Part shown: piece by piece, positions 45,398 through 58,400 of the stretch
Position numbering within the stretch: the first letter of the stretch is position 1
How the letters are laid out: each line of letters starts with the position of its first letter
Assembly: GCA_021464245.1 (NCBI GenBank)
Contig: JADCRB010000026.1
Location: forward strand, 3,138,187-3,202,186
Reading direction: 5' to 3'
DNA length: 64,000 nucleotides
Origin: Carallia brachiata
Lineage: Eukaryota; Streptophyta; Magnoliopsida; Malpighiales; Rhizophoraceae
Translations under genes and position numbers: made by a program
Notes under the pieces: generated by a model
Seen by the model: the letters and a program-made list of their open reading frames with translations, nothing else
What the model was told of the DNA's origin: nothing
Databases searched by the model: none

Positions 45398-48300
45398 TTG
45401 GCCTAATAGTTAATGCCATAATATAGAAACACTGGAAGCAAGATAAAATGCGAAAAAAAGGGACTCTCTTTCTCACGGGTATCGCTAAAACTCGCGTTGC
45501 TGGACATATGGAGAAAGGGAAATGTGACATCAACGGAGATTGTATACGGAGAAGTATAGAACTTCATTAATATAATACTTTTTGCATTGTTTTAATAATT
45601 AATCTCATATAATATTTATATTTTATATTTTAAAGTAACATTTATATAAATTTAAATTTAAATTTTATAAAAACAATTATTATTATATTGAACCAGTTCA
45701 AATACTGAACTTTTAGCTTGGTACCTGTAGCGGGATCCCATGAAAAATAAGAAATATTTGTCATGTGTGTCTTCAATTTATATCTTGCAATAAATTTAGG
45801 GAATATTACAAGTTGCTCAAAATTTGTCCTTTTTGATTCATGTTTTTGTAAACGACAATTTGGACGCTTATATATCCTGAGAAAGAAAAAAAATTCATAA
45901 TGTGAACAACAGTTAATATGACAAACTGAAAATTATTTCCTGGTCTTAAAAATTGATAAATATGAGTAATATGTTATTGATATGTCAAGCCAATTTTATT
46001 GAATTATTATACAAGATAGGTCAGAAAATCTACACTAAACTTGTAATATAATAAAGCTCACGAGTCAAACAAATATTGTCGAACTATTCGCAATCTTATA
46101 GAATTAATGTACGTATATTCTCACTATTAACTTAATAACAATTTAAACCCACAATTTCTTATAGAGAAGAAATCCTTTTACCGTCTCAATCACAGCCACG
46201 GTGGTAATAGAAAATTATTTGAAGATTGTGGACCACATGAATTAGATAATAAAATGTAATCGGTGATGGACAAAAGTATTGGGACTTGGCATAGTATTGT
46301 TCAAAGTGTTCAGACTTGAAAGGCGACTAATGGCGGAAAAAAATGTTACGCGTGACTAGTGCATGGAGGGGAAGTATCAAACTTTTAGTCGGCCTGGGGC
46401 CCTTTAATGACGTTTTTGGTTTCCTTGTCATAACAATTGCCAGAAACGTTACAAAGATAGATGTGGGCAATTATATTTTTTCTTCCAAAATTACGATAGT
46501 TTAGTTTTATGAGACGTGCTTGTGGAAATTAAGCCGAAAAGTGCTCCTCCAAATCGTAAGATGTGACTTTTGGTGGTGGTTTGATATGAGAATTAACGGC
46601 AGCTTCACTACATTCACGCAATTAAGGTCAAAATATAGTTTTATATTATATTATTATAAAAATAATATTATATAATTTTATTTAAATAAGTTCAAAATAG
46701 TTATAGTATAATTTAATAACATCTGATAGTTTATTATTTTTTTATTTTTAAAATTTAATTATCCAACAGTTTATATCACTTTATTGCAATTTTAAAATTA
46801 TTTCAGTGAAACTCTAACTTTTTTTGTTGTTATAATTATTAGAATTATATTCATAATTCCCAGCATTAATTATGATTATGCATAAAAAATAAAAAATATA
46901 AAACCAATATTCATAATAGTGTATAATGTTTATATTTGTTTTAAGACAAATCAAATTAATCGTGCTTGTATAATTTTACGTAGTACAACCGTAGCAATCC
47001 AACCAATGCTAGGTTGAAGCCGCAAGAGGGAGCAATATAATTTCTTTCTTCAAGAAATAGAAAATTCCAGATGCCCGCCACATAGAAGCTCCCAAAACAT
47101 ATTTGCTCTCAGCATGTAACAACAAGAGAACGAGGTTTTTGACACTAGTATGATTACCAATTAAATGTGGGCACATAATAATACTCTATTATAGCGAGAT
47201 GATGCCTTTCTAGCATATAAGAATTAAAAATTGGGATCAGGAGACAAAAATCTTTCAAGTCCTAACAAATATAAGAATTAAAAATACGACTCCTTTGTTG
47301 AAGACTTTCGATGACGACTGCCATAAATATAAGAATTAATAACTGTCATATTCACCGTGATGTTAGGGCTCATTAAACATGTATTTCAAAATTTTAAATT
47401 ATAATAATGAGAAATGAGATTTATAAAATTTGAGAGAATTATTTTTATTATATAATTTATATAGACATTAATGAAATTAAAAAAAAGAATTTTTTTACTA
47501 GCACAATTTCATGGACCCAAATAGACACAATATGCTTTTGTAATATATAAATGACATTTTAAATTACATAAATAACATCTTATACAATGTATAGTAAAAA
47601 TATAAAATTGTACAAAATTATGAAAATCTCTTATATGTTACATAAAATATTTTCAGTATAATATAAAACACTTTATATGTTAGTATATAAAATTATTTTA
47701 TGTCCATAAAATCGGACGTCATGCAGTCATTCTCTAAAAAAAAAGGTATCACATAAAGTGAAGGAATATCCAGAGTACCTTAGCCTGATGTCCTCTTGTA
47801 GTTGCGCATACAAAATGTATTGATGAGTAATGGCCAAAACCAAAAACAAAAGCTTAAAGAGCGAGAAATAATCTGGGATTATTTATCAATAACTCACTTT
47901 GTTCTTTTGTTAAAAAGAAGATCAAAATTGGAAGTGACGAAGGCAAACCCTCTTTTGTAATGGCGTGATCGGATTACGTTTCTTCAGTATAATTTTAGGC
48001 CTCATGCTATCATATGCCAAAAGCATGTCATTATTTATCTTTTTTTTTTTTTTAATATCTATAACACTAAAGAGCTGTCTTCTTTAATTGTACTTGATCC
48101 AAATCAATACACAGCTCGATGAAGAAAATGAACATTAAAGATAGAAAGCCTACAAAAAGGGGTAGACATTCGCTTTCTGTCATGAATTCTTGTCCACAAA
48201 ATATTACAACTGGACACTACAGTAACAAAATATATAGTTTGGGGAGATAGCTCCTAGTATTAAATATTAATTGAGACCTCTGCTCATCCTTCAAAATAGA

Positions 48301-49924
48301 AGATTTATTGAGGGAATTGTCTTACATAAATATATATTTTAAGTAGCATTAAAGTAATTATACAATTCATTTAATATTATTTAATAATTTATTATTTTTT
48401 TAAATTTAATTATCTAATAACTCATATCAATTTAATCTTACATTAATTTTACTTAAGAAATCACACCAAGTATTCCAGTTGGCAGCCAAGAGTTGAACAA
48501 CATTTTCGAGAAAAAAAAAATCCTTCAAAAATTTATATTTTAAACTTTTAGTACAGGACTTCAATGACAATACGACTCTGACTTCTTTAAACTTCCTTAA
48601 ACTGAATATATCACTCTTTCTCCATTTAATTGTTAGTTTTTTTTTTCAGGCATAGGCTGTGATCCCTAATTGAGGAGTTGTATGCTATCTAGCCTAATCG
48701 CTTGGTTGTGAGGCTGTTTTCACTTCCGTTTTATCATTTTTATGTTTGCTTTCAGCCGGAAATAGCTGGTGGAGTTCTTGCACACTAGCGGATGCTAGAA
48801 GTACCCATAATTTTTTTTTTTAATGTATGGAAATTTAAGGTTGCATAATACGTTGAAATTTGGAAGGACAATATTATCCTTCATGATATGTTGACAATAT
48901 AGACGTGAAAGTGGAGAAGTTTTCCTGAAGTCTCGACGAGGTATAATGAGTTGGTTAAAACTAATGACTTTCAATTAAAAAAATTAAATTCCTAACTCTA
49001 ATTTTTTTTACATTTTATATGATAATTTTGTCATTTTCTCTACCCTAAAAAAAATAAAAAATTGGGAGAAGTTTCCGCGTTAGCAAAGGACGTTCGGGAC
49101 TTTTGGTGGGTCTCCAACTCCCGCGGACTAACTAAAAATCTGAAACACGTACGCTGAAAGGGGTCCATTACATATTTGAAGATGGAATTAGATGTATTTA
49201 TTGTATAATTATATTAATTATAACGGTAATAAAAATATTAATTTTTTATTAGATAATAAATTCATTTAGTTATAAAAATTCTTAATTTCTTATGTTACGA
49301 AAATTCTTTCTGTAATTTTTTTTTACTGTACAAGTACTTTTTTCCACTGTAAAATATGTAACTAAAAGCACAATATAAACAGCCAGACTGAAGTTAGGCG
49401 GCAATTTTTGTCCTATGCTTAAGCTGTTTGATTTGACATGAGCAATATGTATACATGACTAACATTAAATATATAATTGAAAATTTTATTACCAAGATAC
49501 ACAAAATAAACTCAAATTATTAACTATTATATATAAAAAAAATAAAAATTTGTCATTAAAATATATAATCATACATTTGCGGACTCCTATTCTGATCGGG
49601 TTATTTTGGTTAAGCATAGCCTTTCACATCTTAGTGCATCTTAAGCACACTGATTTTGGCACGGCGACAGTAGCAAAACAACACAGTACTTTGATAAATA
49701 GCACTAAACTACCTTTTTTACACTACAATTGTAGCCGGCCGGTTTGAACAAAACCGCCATGCTTAACCAAAAGTCACCAGAACCCGACCCCCCCATATAA
49801 TCTTTAGCTTTTGCAGCCGTTTCCTTTTACACTGACACGAGAGAAAATGAAGGGAGAGTGAAAGTCAATTGGAGAGACTCTTAATTTGTTCATGTTTTAA
49901 ACATTGAGTAATGAGACTGATTTA
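45398..49924. other. AT-rich spacer, no gene seen
   Basis: No coding region, RNA gene or clean element boundary was supported. The last few hundred bases are the 3' flank of the minus-strand bZIP gene. Confidence 0.5.
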
Positions 49925-50512
49925 TCAGTTTAATGGAGCGATTAAGGATGCGGTTGGTTCAGTTGTAATCATATTATTGCACGGCCATGCAGACGCGTTG
50001 AATTGCTGTACTTGTTGCAGTTGCCTGAACATCAAAATTTGACGCATGTGCGACAGCTTTCGTCGGAGAATACTATGTTCGGACCGGAGCCGGTCGTTAT
50101 CCGTCCGCAAACTGTGGCAATTGTACAGGACGTAACGCAGCCGGTTCGTGAGTTCCCGGTTCTCGGTCCTGAGCAGGTTCGCCTGGTCCCTCAGGTTTTC
50201 TAAGTGCCTCTGTTTACGCATCCGCGAACGCCTGGCCGAATCCCGGTTCGATATCATCCGCCTCTGCTTCCGCTCGTCGACGTCCGAAACCAGCCGGTTC
50301 GGACCATCCGAACTGGAGTTTGAGTTAGCAGGGTTTTGGTCAGACGAGTTCGGTTCATCCGAACCGGAAATAGAACCGACAGGCTTTGGTGATTGGGGGA
50401 TGCCTGGAAAGATTTCACAAGTGTCCCACGGCGTGAACCCGTCCTCAAAGGACCCAAATGGGTTTCCGATCATCTGATCGGACGGGAAGACCGCCAGAGC
50501 ATCGGACAACAT
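49925..50512 (-). CDS. Group S bZIP transcription factor (bZIP4-like)
   Basis: Intronless, 195 residues, as is usual for group S bZIPs. The acidic, Ser/Asn-rich N-terminus (1-78) has the block NPFGSFEDGFTPWD (17-30). The basic region about 81-100 (RKQRRMISNRDSARRSRMRK) has the N89-x7-R97 signature. The leucine zipper starts ten residues later and is long: L107, L114, L121, V128, L135, L142, L149, M156. These factors bind ACGT-core DNA in the nucleus, mostly as heterodimers with group C bZIPs, and act in energy/stress and developmental control. The closest Arabidopsis relatives appear to be the bZIP4-type members rather than the bZIP1/2/11/44/53 set; the sucrose-control uORF peptide of that set is not seen upstream. 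A TATA-like site about 75 bases upstream predicts a short leader. Confidence 0.95.
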   Translation of the reverse strand: MLSDALAVFPSDQMIGNPFGSFEDGFTPWDTCEIFPGIPQSPKPVGSISGSDEPNSSDQNPANSNSSSDGPNRLVSDVDERKQRRMISNRDSARRSRMRKQRHLENLRDQANLLRTENRELTNRLRYVLYNCHSLRTDNDRLRSEHSILRRKLSHMRQILMFRQLQQVQQFNASAWPCNNMITTEPTASLIAPLN

Positions 50513-50587
50513 GATCGGGAAATTTGCTTAATAAGCAGTGGAGGAGAGTAGGAGGAGGAAAGGGAAGAAATGCAGCGCTGGGGGCTC

Positions 50588-50596
50588 ATATTTATG
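50588..50596 (-). promoter_or_regulatory. TATA-like box of the bZIP gene
   Basis: Minus strand CATAAATATG at 50596-50587, about 75-84 bases upstream of the ATG, predicts a start near 50557-50562 and a leader of roughly 45-50 bases. Confidence 0.4.
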
Positions 50597-50599
50597 GGC

Positions 50600-53500
50600 G
50601 AAGTGTGGGCATTTTGGTCCATGATGATAGTACGTGTACAGGAATAGGATTGTCTCTTTCCGAGTAGGTTCGGCACTAAAATGTGTTGGGATTTAAGTTG
50701 CTGCTGGCTCGCTTTTTCTGGGGGGACATTGAGGTCCATAAACTGGTGGGTTGATGAAAAGATTGATTTTATTTAGCTTAGTCACGAAGAAACAAAAGAG
50801 TTAGGTTTCATGGACGGCCCACCAGTTAAGAAATTATAATTTATTTTTTAGATTTTAATTTAAAGAGAATACGATTTTTATTAGAATTTAGTGAATTATT
50901 TTGTAATTTGTAATCTAAAGAAGTTTGAGAAAAACAGAGTTAGATTCTAACAGAATTTTTATTTCAACTCTTTTTTTTAAATGAGTATAATTTACTTATG
51001 ATTTTATACTACATAATAAGTAGAGTTTATTTGAATAAAAAAATTAAAAATAATATTTAAATGATATTAGATTATAAATTAACTTTACTCATTAAAAAAA
51101 GTAAAATTAACATGTATTAAATTCTAATTGACATAGGAAGCTAGATTTAAAAGAGTGAGGATGCCAAGAGCCAATAGTTTGAAAAGTTGCTGACGTGGAG
51201 CTACGTGTATTGCTCGGCTGCGGCTGGGAGAAATTAGGGGACGAGGGTTATGGCTGATCAAGGGGCATCGCCAATTGGATTTATTTTATAAACAAAGAGA
51301 GGTGTTGACGAAGAAAATCATGAATGAGGGGTACTGAACTCAGCTCTGATGGAGGTATCGAATTGAAGATGGTCAGTCCAGATCCAATTCCTACAAAACA
51401 AGACACGATTAAGGGGGTCAAAATTTGTTCCTAACGAATTCTCTCCGATACTTAAGTTAGTATATAATTCGAAAGAGAAGATAAGATGAAGATGTCTTTT
51501 TACAAGAGAAAAACCCTTATATTTATGGGGATATAAGTGCTAAACTTAGTAACTTAGTAGGACTCATTACTACGATGAAGAGCTAATATAAGGATTAATG
51601 GACTTATGAAATGTTGTGGTGTGTATAAGAATAAAGGGGAATTATATGAAAAGAATTGAGCGTTGAGGCATTGGTGCCAACCGACCAATATATTCCTTGT
51701 CAGGTGTGATCATTCTCAGTCACCAGTATTAAGAAATTAAATATGTGTATCATTATTATTATATGACGTTTTCATTTAGCTTTTTTGAAATATATATAAT
51801 ATTTTTGTGGGTTCTCTAGGCATGCCATACATGGTGGTTGAATATATCTGCCAAGGAACATTTTAATATGGCAGTAGTAGTATATTAATGCCACTAGCTC
51901 AGAAAATTTCTTTTTCTTTAAATGGGTGCCAATTTTGGTTGATAATGGGATTAGCAGTTCAGCAACTCTATAATTAGACGATGCAAAAGGTACAGCACCT
52001 GAAAAATGTAGATGTGCACTGTTGATTAATATTAGGTTTCAACTTGACATGTTTTAATTCGGTGTAAAAAAAATGCCAATTTTTTTTTATCTATTAAAAA
52101 CTTTATTAAACCGTAATAACATAATAAGTTCTTTTATTCTTATAAATTTTAACCTTTACAAAATTATAATTCAAGAACTCAAAAATATATATCCGTTTTT
52201 AAGCACTGGAGCATTTCTTTAGTGACAAAATGCACGCTTTGTGCATATGCGTTCACCATCTTAACATCTTTTGACAATTGGAACACGTTGTGTAGTGGTT
52301 GTAAGAGCCTTTTCAATTACGTTCATAATAAATTATTTCCTTTAACCTTATTTTTTGTTGCAATAGCACTGATACAATGAGGTAAAAGGATCCTAGTGTT
52401 AAAATCCCCACATAGGAGTTACTATCAACAGATGACTACGAAGCAAATTAAGACGCAGAGATACATCCTGGGAGCCAGCTCTCCGCCACCGCCCAATTAG
52501 CCACACAATTTGTCTGATTCTATCGGTGGAAAAGAAAGAATTGACTTTTTAATTGTAGTTTATTTACCGCATGTTTTGTCCGGTTTATGCATCCCCCGGA
52601 TTAGTCTCTAATAATATTTTTTTAATCTATTAAGATGTTTATTAAACTGTAAATTATATAAAAAATTAATTTTTTTTCATAAATTTCATTTTTTCTTCTT
52701 ATAATTTAAATTTAAAATTTTAAAATAAAAATTTTAAATTTTCCCGTAAAAGACAATAATATCATTATAATGATGTTGTACTATTTTGGCATTCGTGTAC
52801 AATTAAGAGATGATTAATTGTATTGGATAGTGACATCATCTTATGATTATCAGATGCAATTGAATTTTTAATAAAATTTTAATACATAATTTAATTTTAT
52901 ATATTATTAAAATATTTATTTAATTTATTTAATTATATTTAATAATTTATTTTTTTTAATTTTAAATATTTAATGACACATTATACTTTAATTATATTTA
53001 AATAATCCTACAAAGTATTTACCTTTCAACGTCATGTGGCGGCAAGTGCACTCCAACGTAAAACTCGGCAAGTGGGCATCTCGGGGAAAGGCCTAAAAAT
53101 AGCAAGTAGCTCGGGGATGCTGTGAAGAAAGATCTTGAATTATGGACCAAGAAAAAAAAAAAAAAAAAAGATCTTGAATTACAAATGTATTATATAGTTA
53201 TCCTATTCTTTTTCCCTTTTTATAAGATTAATCATATTATGAACAAATTAAGGCCCAAATTTCGGGCAAAAAAGGAGAATCTTTAGCTTACTAGAATTAT
53301 CATTGCAGTGGCAAAAAGAACTTAATTATATAGAAGAAAGGAACAAAAGCAAAACTATAATTGTATTTGCATAGCAAATGGTAAGCATGAGGCCGACATT
53401 CAAAAGTCCATATGCTCTAATTAAACATGAAATATGGGCAAAAGGGCATGCTTATAGGTAAAAGTTTTTATTTCTCTAACACTGTTAATAAATTGATTTG

Positions 53501-55126
53501 ATTTTGAAGATGGACAGGTAGCCTGGCATCAATATTTCCTTAGATATGCTCCATACATTTCCCAAATAATTGGATTAACGAATGCCACCCCGTTTGGTTT
53601 CTTGTTGGGAAAGCTGCAACGGCCATGTAACTTCCATACAATGGGTGGGTGGGGGAATAAGCATTTGCATATAGGATTTCCCTCACACACACATGAGGAG
53701 CCTGTAGCTAAGGCCTCATGTGAAGGAAAGATACCTTAAAAAGATGGTCTCATGTGCCATATTTTATGACTGATTCATAGAAAACAAAAGCTTCGGTCTT
53801 ATTTTTAATGGCTATATCTGCACAACTTTTTCCCAAATTGGATATTTCTTCAGACAGTGGATTGTATGCTTGCAATAATGGATTAAGGAACATGGTCACC
53901 AAAAGAAGGAGGCAAAAGGATAAAAAGTAGAGGACCTAGGCAACTTTAAAAAAAAAAAAGTTCTCGCAAAAAAGAAACTGGAACAAAGAAAATTCAAGGC
54001 CTTTTTTTTTTTTCCTTATTCTATTTAGAATAGGAGAAGAGAATTTAATTATTAATAAAGTTTGAGATTCGAAGTGCTATTTCTCACCCTAGTTTTAAAC
54101 TCAGTGGCCACAAAACTATTCTTAATATTTGAGGGAGAGTTAATTATAAGTGAAGTTTCGAAATCGTCATATCAAGTGGTTACTTTAATTTGCTTTTTAT
54201 TAGGGACCTGATGGCAGGGCACCAGCGTAGCCACCCATATTCATCACATGGATATATCCAATGAAAATGGTCCATAAGGACTTTACATGCTGGTTCAAAA
54301 ATTTCAAGACAAAAACCTTTTTGGACAATGCCAACTAAACTTTGGACGGTCGTCTAATCTTTAAGGCATGAAAAAGCAGCCACAAAAGAACAATGGAGAA
54401 ATGTACCTGTACGTAGAATGTCAAAACTTCTTGAAGACGACGACTGGCTGCGATACAGATGACAAGGTTACGACTACTTTTGTCTAGCAAGATGATTAAG
54501 GGACTATCACATTTCGGAATCTGAATGTAATAAGCTTAATTATTGCCTCCCCCACCTTTGTGCCTGAAGCTAGAACTATATCTGCGCCTAATTTGTACTA
54601 TATATGTGTCATGCTAGAAAAAGGGAAAGTCGCAGTGTAACAGTTAAAATTACACAATTGTCACATAATGATTATAAATTTGAGTCACAATATTAATTTA
54701 TTTGTAAAAATAAAGATAAAATGTGTACATTAAAACTTTAAAAAAGATAAATGAACACACATAAGTGGTTGCACAATAAATATGTAATAATTTAAACAGT
54801 TAGATTATGAAAATATATTTAATTTAAAAAAATAAAAAAATAAATAAATTATTAAATTAACTATATTTCTTTTACATAATTTACTAAATATGTCTGTGAA
54901 GTCGAACTCTTCAAAATTTACCTAAATCCGACAAACTTTGGAGGCTTGTCTCTGGATATGCAGATACGTACATAATCATCATTCTGTTTTATTATCATGA
55001 ACTATCCATTACATTGTTATTTTCTTCATTTAACTTATAATAGCAGACTACCGGCAACATCCACAAGCTTGACAACCATATTGCTGTCAATGTAATTATG
55101 TTTATTTTCTCAAATTCTAAGTGTTT
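50600..55126. other. bZIP upstream region and spacer
   Basis: Upstream flank of the bZIP gene, then AT-rich DNA with no supported gene. The scar at 53128-53181 is the only bounded feature. Confidence 0.5.
53128..53181 (+). repeat. Ultrashort retroposon scar (poly-A insert)
   Basis: Perfect 15-bp repeat AAAGATCTTGAATTA at 53128-53142 and 53167-53181 flanks the 24-bp insert TGGACCAAG plus fifteen A. The leading A bases of the second copy could belong to the tail, so the unambiguous duplication is at least 12 bp. Confidence 0.7.
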
Positions 55127-55444
55127 TCATTGCTTCCTTTTGGCCTCGCGACCACGGTCATCGGGAAATATCAACGGCAACTTGCCAGTTTCTTCGGGTT
55201 CGCCCTTGGTGTCAACAATGACGCAAGAGCACTGCCGCAGAGATGCGAAAAAGACCGAGGCTACACCATTGGCAATACAAGTGGCAACCCCATCAAGCTT
55301 TCTAAATGCTTGGGCGCAACAGTGCGTTGTTGGTGGTGGTGGCCTCTCGGTCCCAACCGCAGTGCCATCACTGCAGTACCTGTCTGTATAGCTATTAGAC
55401 ATAAAAAAGCAGGATCTATTGATATCCTTTTGATCACAATATAA
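55127..55444. other. Unassigned GC-richer island open in three frames
   Basis: About 300 bases are open in two plus frames (to 55391 and 55444) and one minus frame (55402-55127). The minus frame is Cys-rich (HCCAQAF, RQCSCVIVDTKGEPEE) and ends in a basic tail. I recognise no family and cannot choose a strand. It could be a gene remnant. Confidence 0.25.
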
Positions 55445-58400
55445 AAGTAGCCTTATGCACAGCCTTGGAGATAGACTTGAACAGGGTTTTAAAGGTCTAA
55501 TGAGATATATCTCTACTTTTTATCAGAGAGTTTATAGAATGCCAATGCAATGTGATCTAGATTAAAGATACATATTAGTATATTTATATTGTCAGATATC
55601 AATCACAAATTCATCCAAGTTGTAATATATTAATGATTCCTAACGGGAAGTAGAGGATACGTTAGTAAAAGAATTGGGGAAAATGGATAGAATCTTCGAA
55701 AAATTGATGATGTATGTAATTTCACTAGTTGATTAGTAGAGATACATTTCTTGAAATAGGAGTTTTAAATTATCCCAACATTATTTGACTTGTAGTTTTG
55801 GAAAGGCCATCATCTCACACGCCTACATCCATAACAAACTTACTAATGTCAACTCTAGTTCTATAATAATTCCCAAAAAAAAAAAAAAATCAAGGTCAAA
55901 GGAAAAGCAAACCAGAATCAGGAATAAGGATTGCTTCAAATCAAGGATTCAGTCCAGAACTTAAAAAGGGATCCGATGCATTTGAGGATAGGAAGATCTA
56001 AGGCTTCGAAGCTATTCTTTGCCCAATATTAATCACTTTCTATATAAAGCAAAATGCACAATGCAAGTGACCATGTTTATACTCTATTTTGTAATTCTCT
56101 TTTGCGAGTACTGAATTAGACGTTATTTGTTTAACACGCGGAGAGTCAGGATTTGGTAGCTTCGTTATGAGCGGTACTACTACAGTATAATGCTCATTGG
56201 GCTGAAGTTGCTTGGTGGAATGGAACAGTGGAGTTTGAGGGAGATGGAAAACTATGGATCAAAAAGGCATTTTATTATGGGCTATTTCACCATTTATATG
56301 TAGACCGTGTCTTTTGGTTATTTTTTTGATTGTGGTGGAGGTAGTATCATGTGAATCTATGTGAAGCTGCATTTTAGTTTTAATTTTCTTAGACTAGCTA
56401 GCATTGGTGTTGTGGCTTACTGGACATTATTTTGATGGCTTGGTTTTGATGGATTTGTTGTCCTTTTTTGATACCGAGATTTTGCTACGACGGTAGGAGG
56501 AGCTGTTGTTGGATAAGGGTAAGATTGAGGAGCTATATTATCTTGGTTTTTGCTACTATTCTTTTTTGTTGAAATGCTACCAAGTATTGATGTGTCTCTA
56601 GCAATTTGCAACATACAATTTTTCGTATGTAGTGCCGCACAATTCAGCGTAGAGTTTCATGGCCTAGCAGTGATGTTGGACTACTGCCGTTTGGCTGGCT
56701 TAGTGCGATTGGTTTCTATTTTGGTACAATTGTTATCTTTTTAAAAAAATTTTTTTTTTTTTTCGCAATATAAGAATTGGCTTGAATTTTGCGGGAGACA
56801 TGTACTTGCTGTGAGTTACACAAGAGTCTTCATTTTTATAAATCTTATATTTATTAGAATTAGAACTCAAACTTCTAAAATTCTTAACAACTAAAGCTTT
56901 TTAATATTTTATTGAGACGTTCTATTTTCGTATGCATATACATTTTTTTTCTGCAGAAAAAAAAATTGTAATCCAAGTGGTTAAGGTAGTTGCCTTAGAG
57001 CCAAAGGAAAAAAAAGGTTATCAAGGAATTGAACGAGGAAATTAGGATGGAATTTTATGAAATTCACAATTTTTCAAAGATGTCGAATTTTAATAATGTT
57101 TTTCTTTATATATTTGTGAAGAAATGTAACTTTTGGCTTTAAATGCATACGAGAACACCTAAATACTAAATTAGATCTCTTATAAGACACATTTGATATA
57201 AACATGACTATAAGAAAAAACCACTTCATTTACATTATATAACTATCAATATTCAGTTGACAAACGTGACCTAACAGCCCTCAAAATTCTCCCCAGTCCT
57301 AATTTTTGACCCTTTCCTTAGAGAAAAGAAAAACATGCGACAATACTCAACACTATTAAACTTCAGATTACGCAAGTCCATGGAATTCTATTATTCAATT
57401 TGTTAACGCATCTTCTATCTATATAATTATAGACGCCCTATAAGAAAGAAAAAAAGGAAAAAAGAAAAAAGTTGTTTTTCTTGATGGCTAACAGTTAAGC
57501 AGTTTGTTCTGAAATTTTTTATGAAAACCTATAACCTGCCTAATTACGCATGGCACAATAATTTTTTGACATTTGCTTTTTGCATGAGCCATGCTTAATT
57601 TATGATGTTAAACTTATTGTGCATGTTCAATATCTTGTTGTTTCAATATCATGTTACTTTCATGTTTAAATTTAATATATGGTTGAAATCTGAGGTTGGT
57701 CATCCAGTCAATTGTTTATGTTGTTCAATTCCTTTGGTTTGTAGCCTATCTTAATCTTATTTAGTCAGCGTTGTCGGAATCATATTATTAAGTTGTTAGA
57801 AGAAACTAAATTACAGGTCATGTTAAAAATTTGAATCAAGGTTTTTTTGTTTTGTTATATTTCTTGAAAATTTCGCAAGCATCTTCAATCGGATTGGCCT
57901 GAGGAGCAGTTTCTTCCTCATCTCTCTCATTTGTACCCTCATTTGTACTCGCACGTGTTGACCTTTGCCCTTCTGGAGAGCCAATAACAGTGAGATATCT
58001 GAAAGTATCGAACTTCTTTATATTCTTCATTATTTGCTACAAAATAGCGTTTACCTAAACCAACATGTTTCACTGCAACCTAAATGTTGTTTTAATAAAT
58101 GGCACTGCATAATAAAGTGGCTTTTTTTAAAAACGTTGTTATGGTGATTACAATGATAATAATAGAGCCTCTTTTAACATATGTAATTGTCACTACATAT
58201 TATAATCTACGTTGATTATAAATAAGCTTTAACATTTATAAAGGTCATAGTATAAGTAATATGACATTTCACCTATGTTATTGTAACGTTTATATATATT
58301 ATTTTAAACTTTTTCATATAACATTTTTTTCCCTATATAATTAATAGAAAATTTATATTATTAATAAAATACGAATTTAAACCTAAATGGACAAATGAAC

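Noticed and set aside
50470..50739. 89-codon minus-strand frame overlapping the bZIP start, considered as a regulatory uORF
   Set aside because: Its ATG lies about 145 bases upstream of the TATA-like box (50587-50596), so it is probably not in the transcript. It does not resemble the conserved sucrose-control peptide.
53580..53760. Possible microRNA hairpin in the GC-richer stretch
   Set aside because: No match to any mature miRNA I know and no extended foldback visible by eye.
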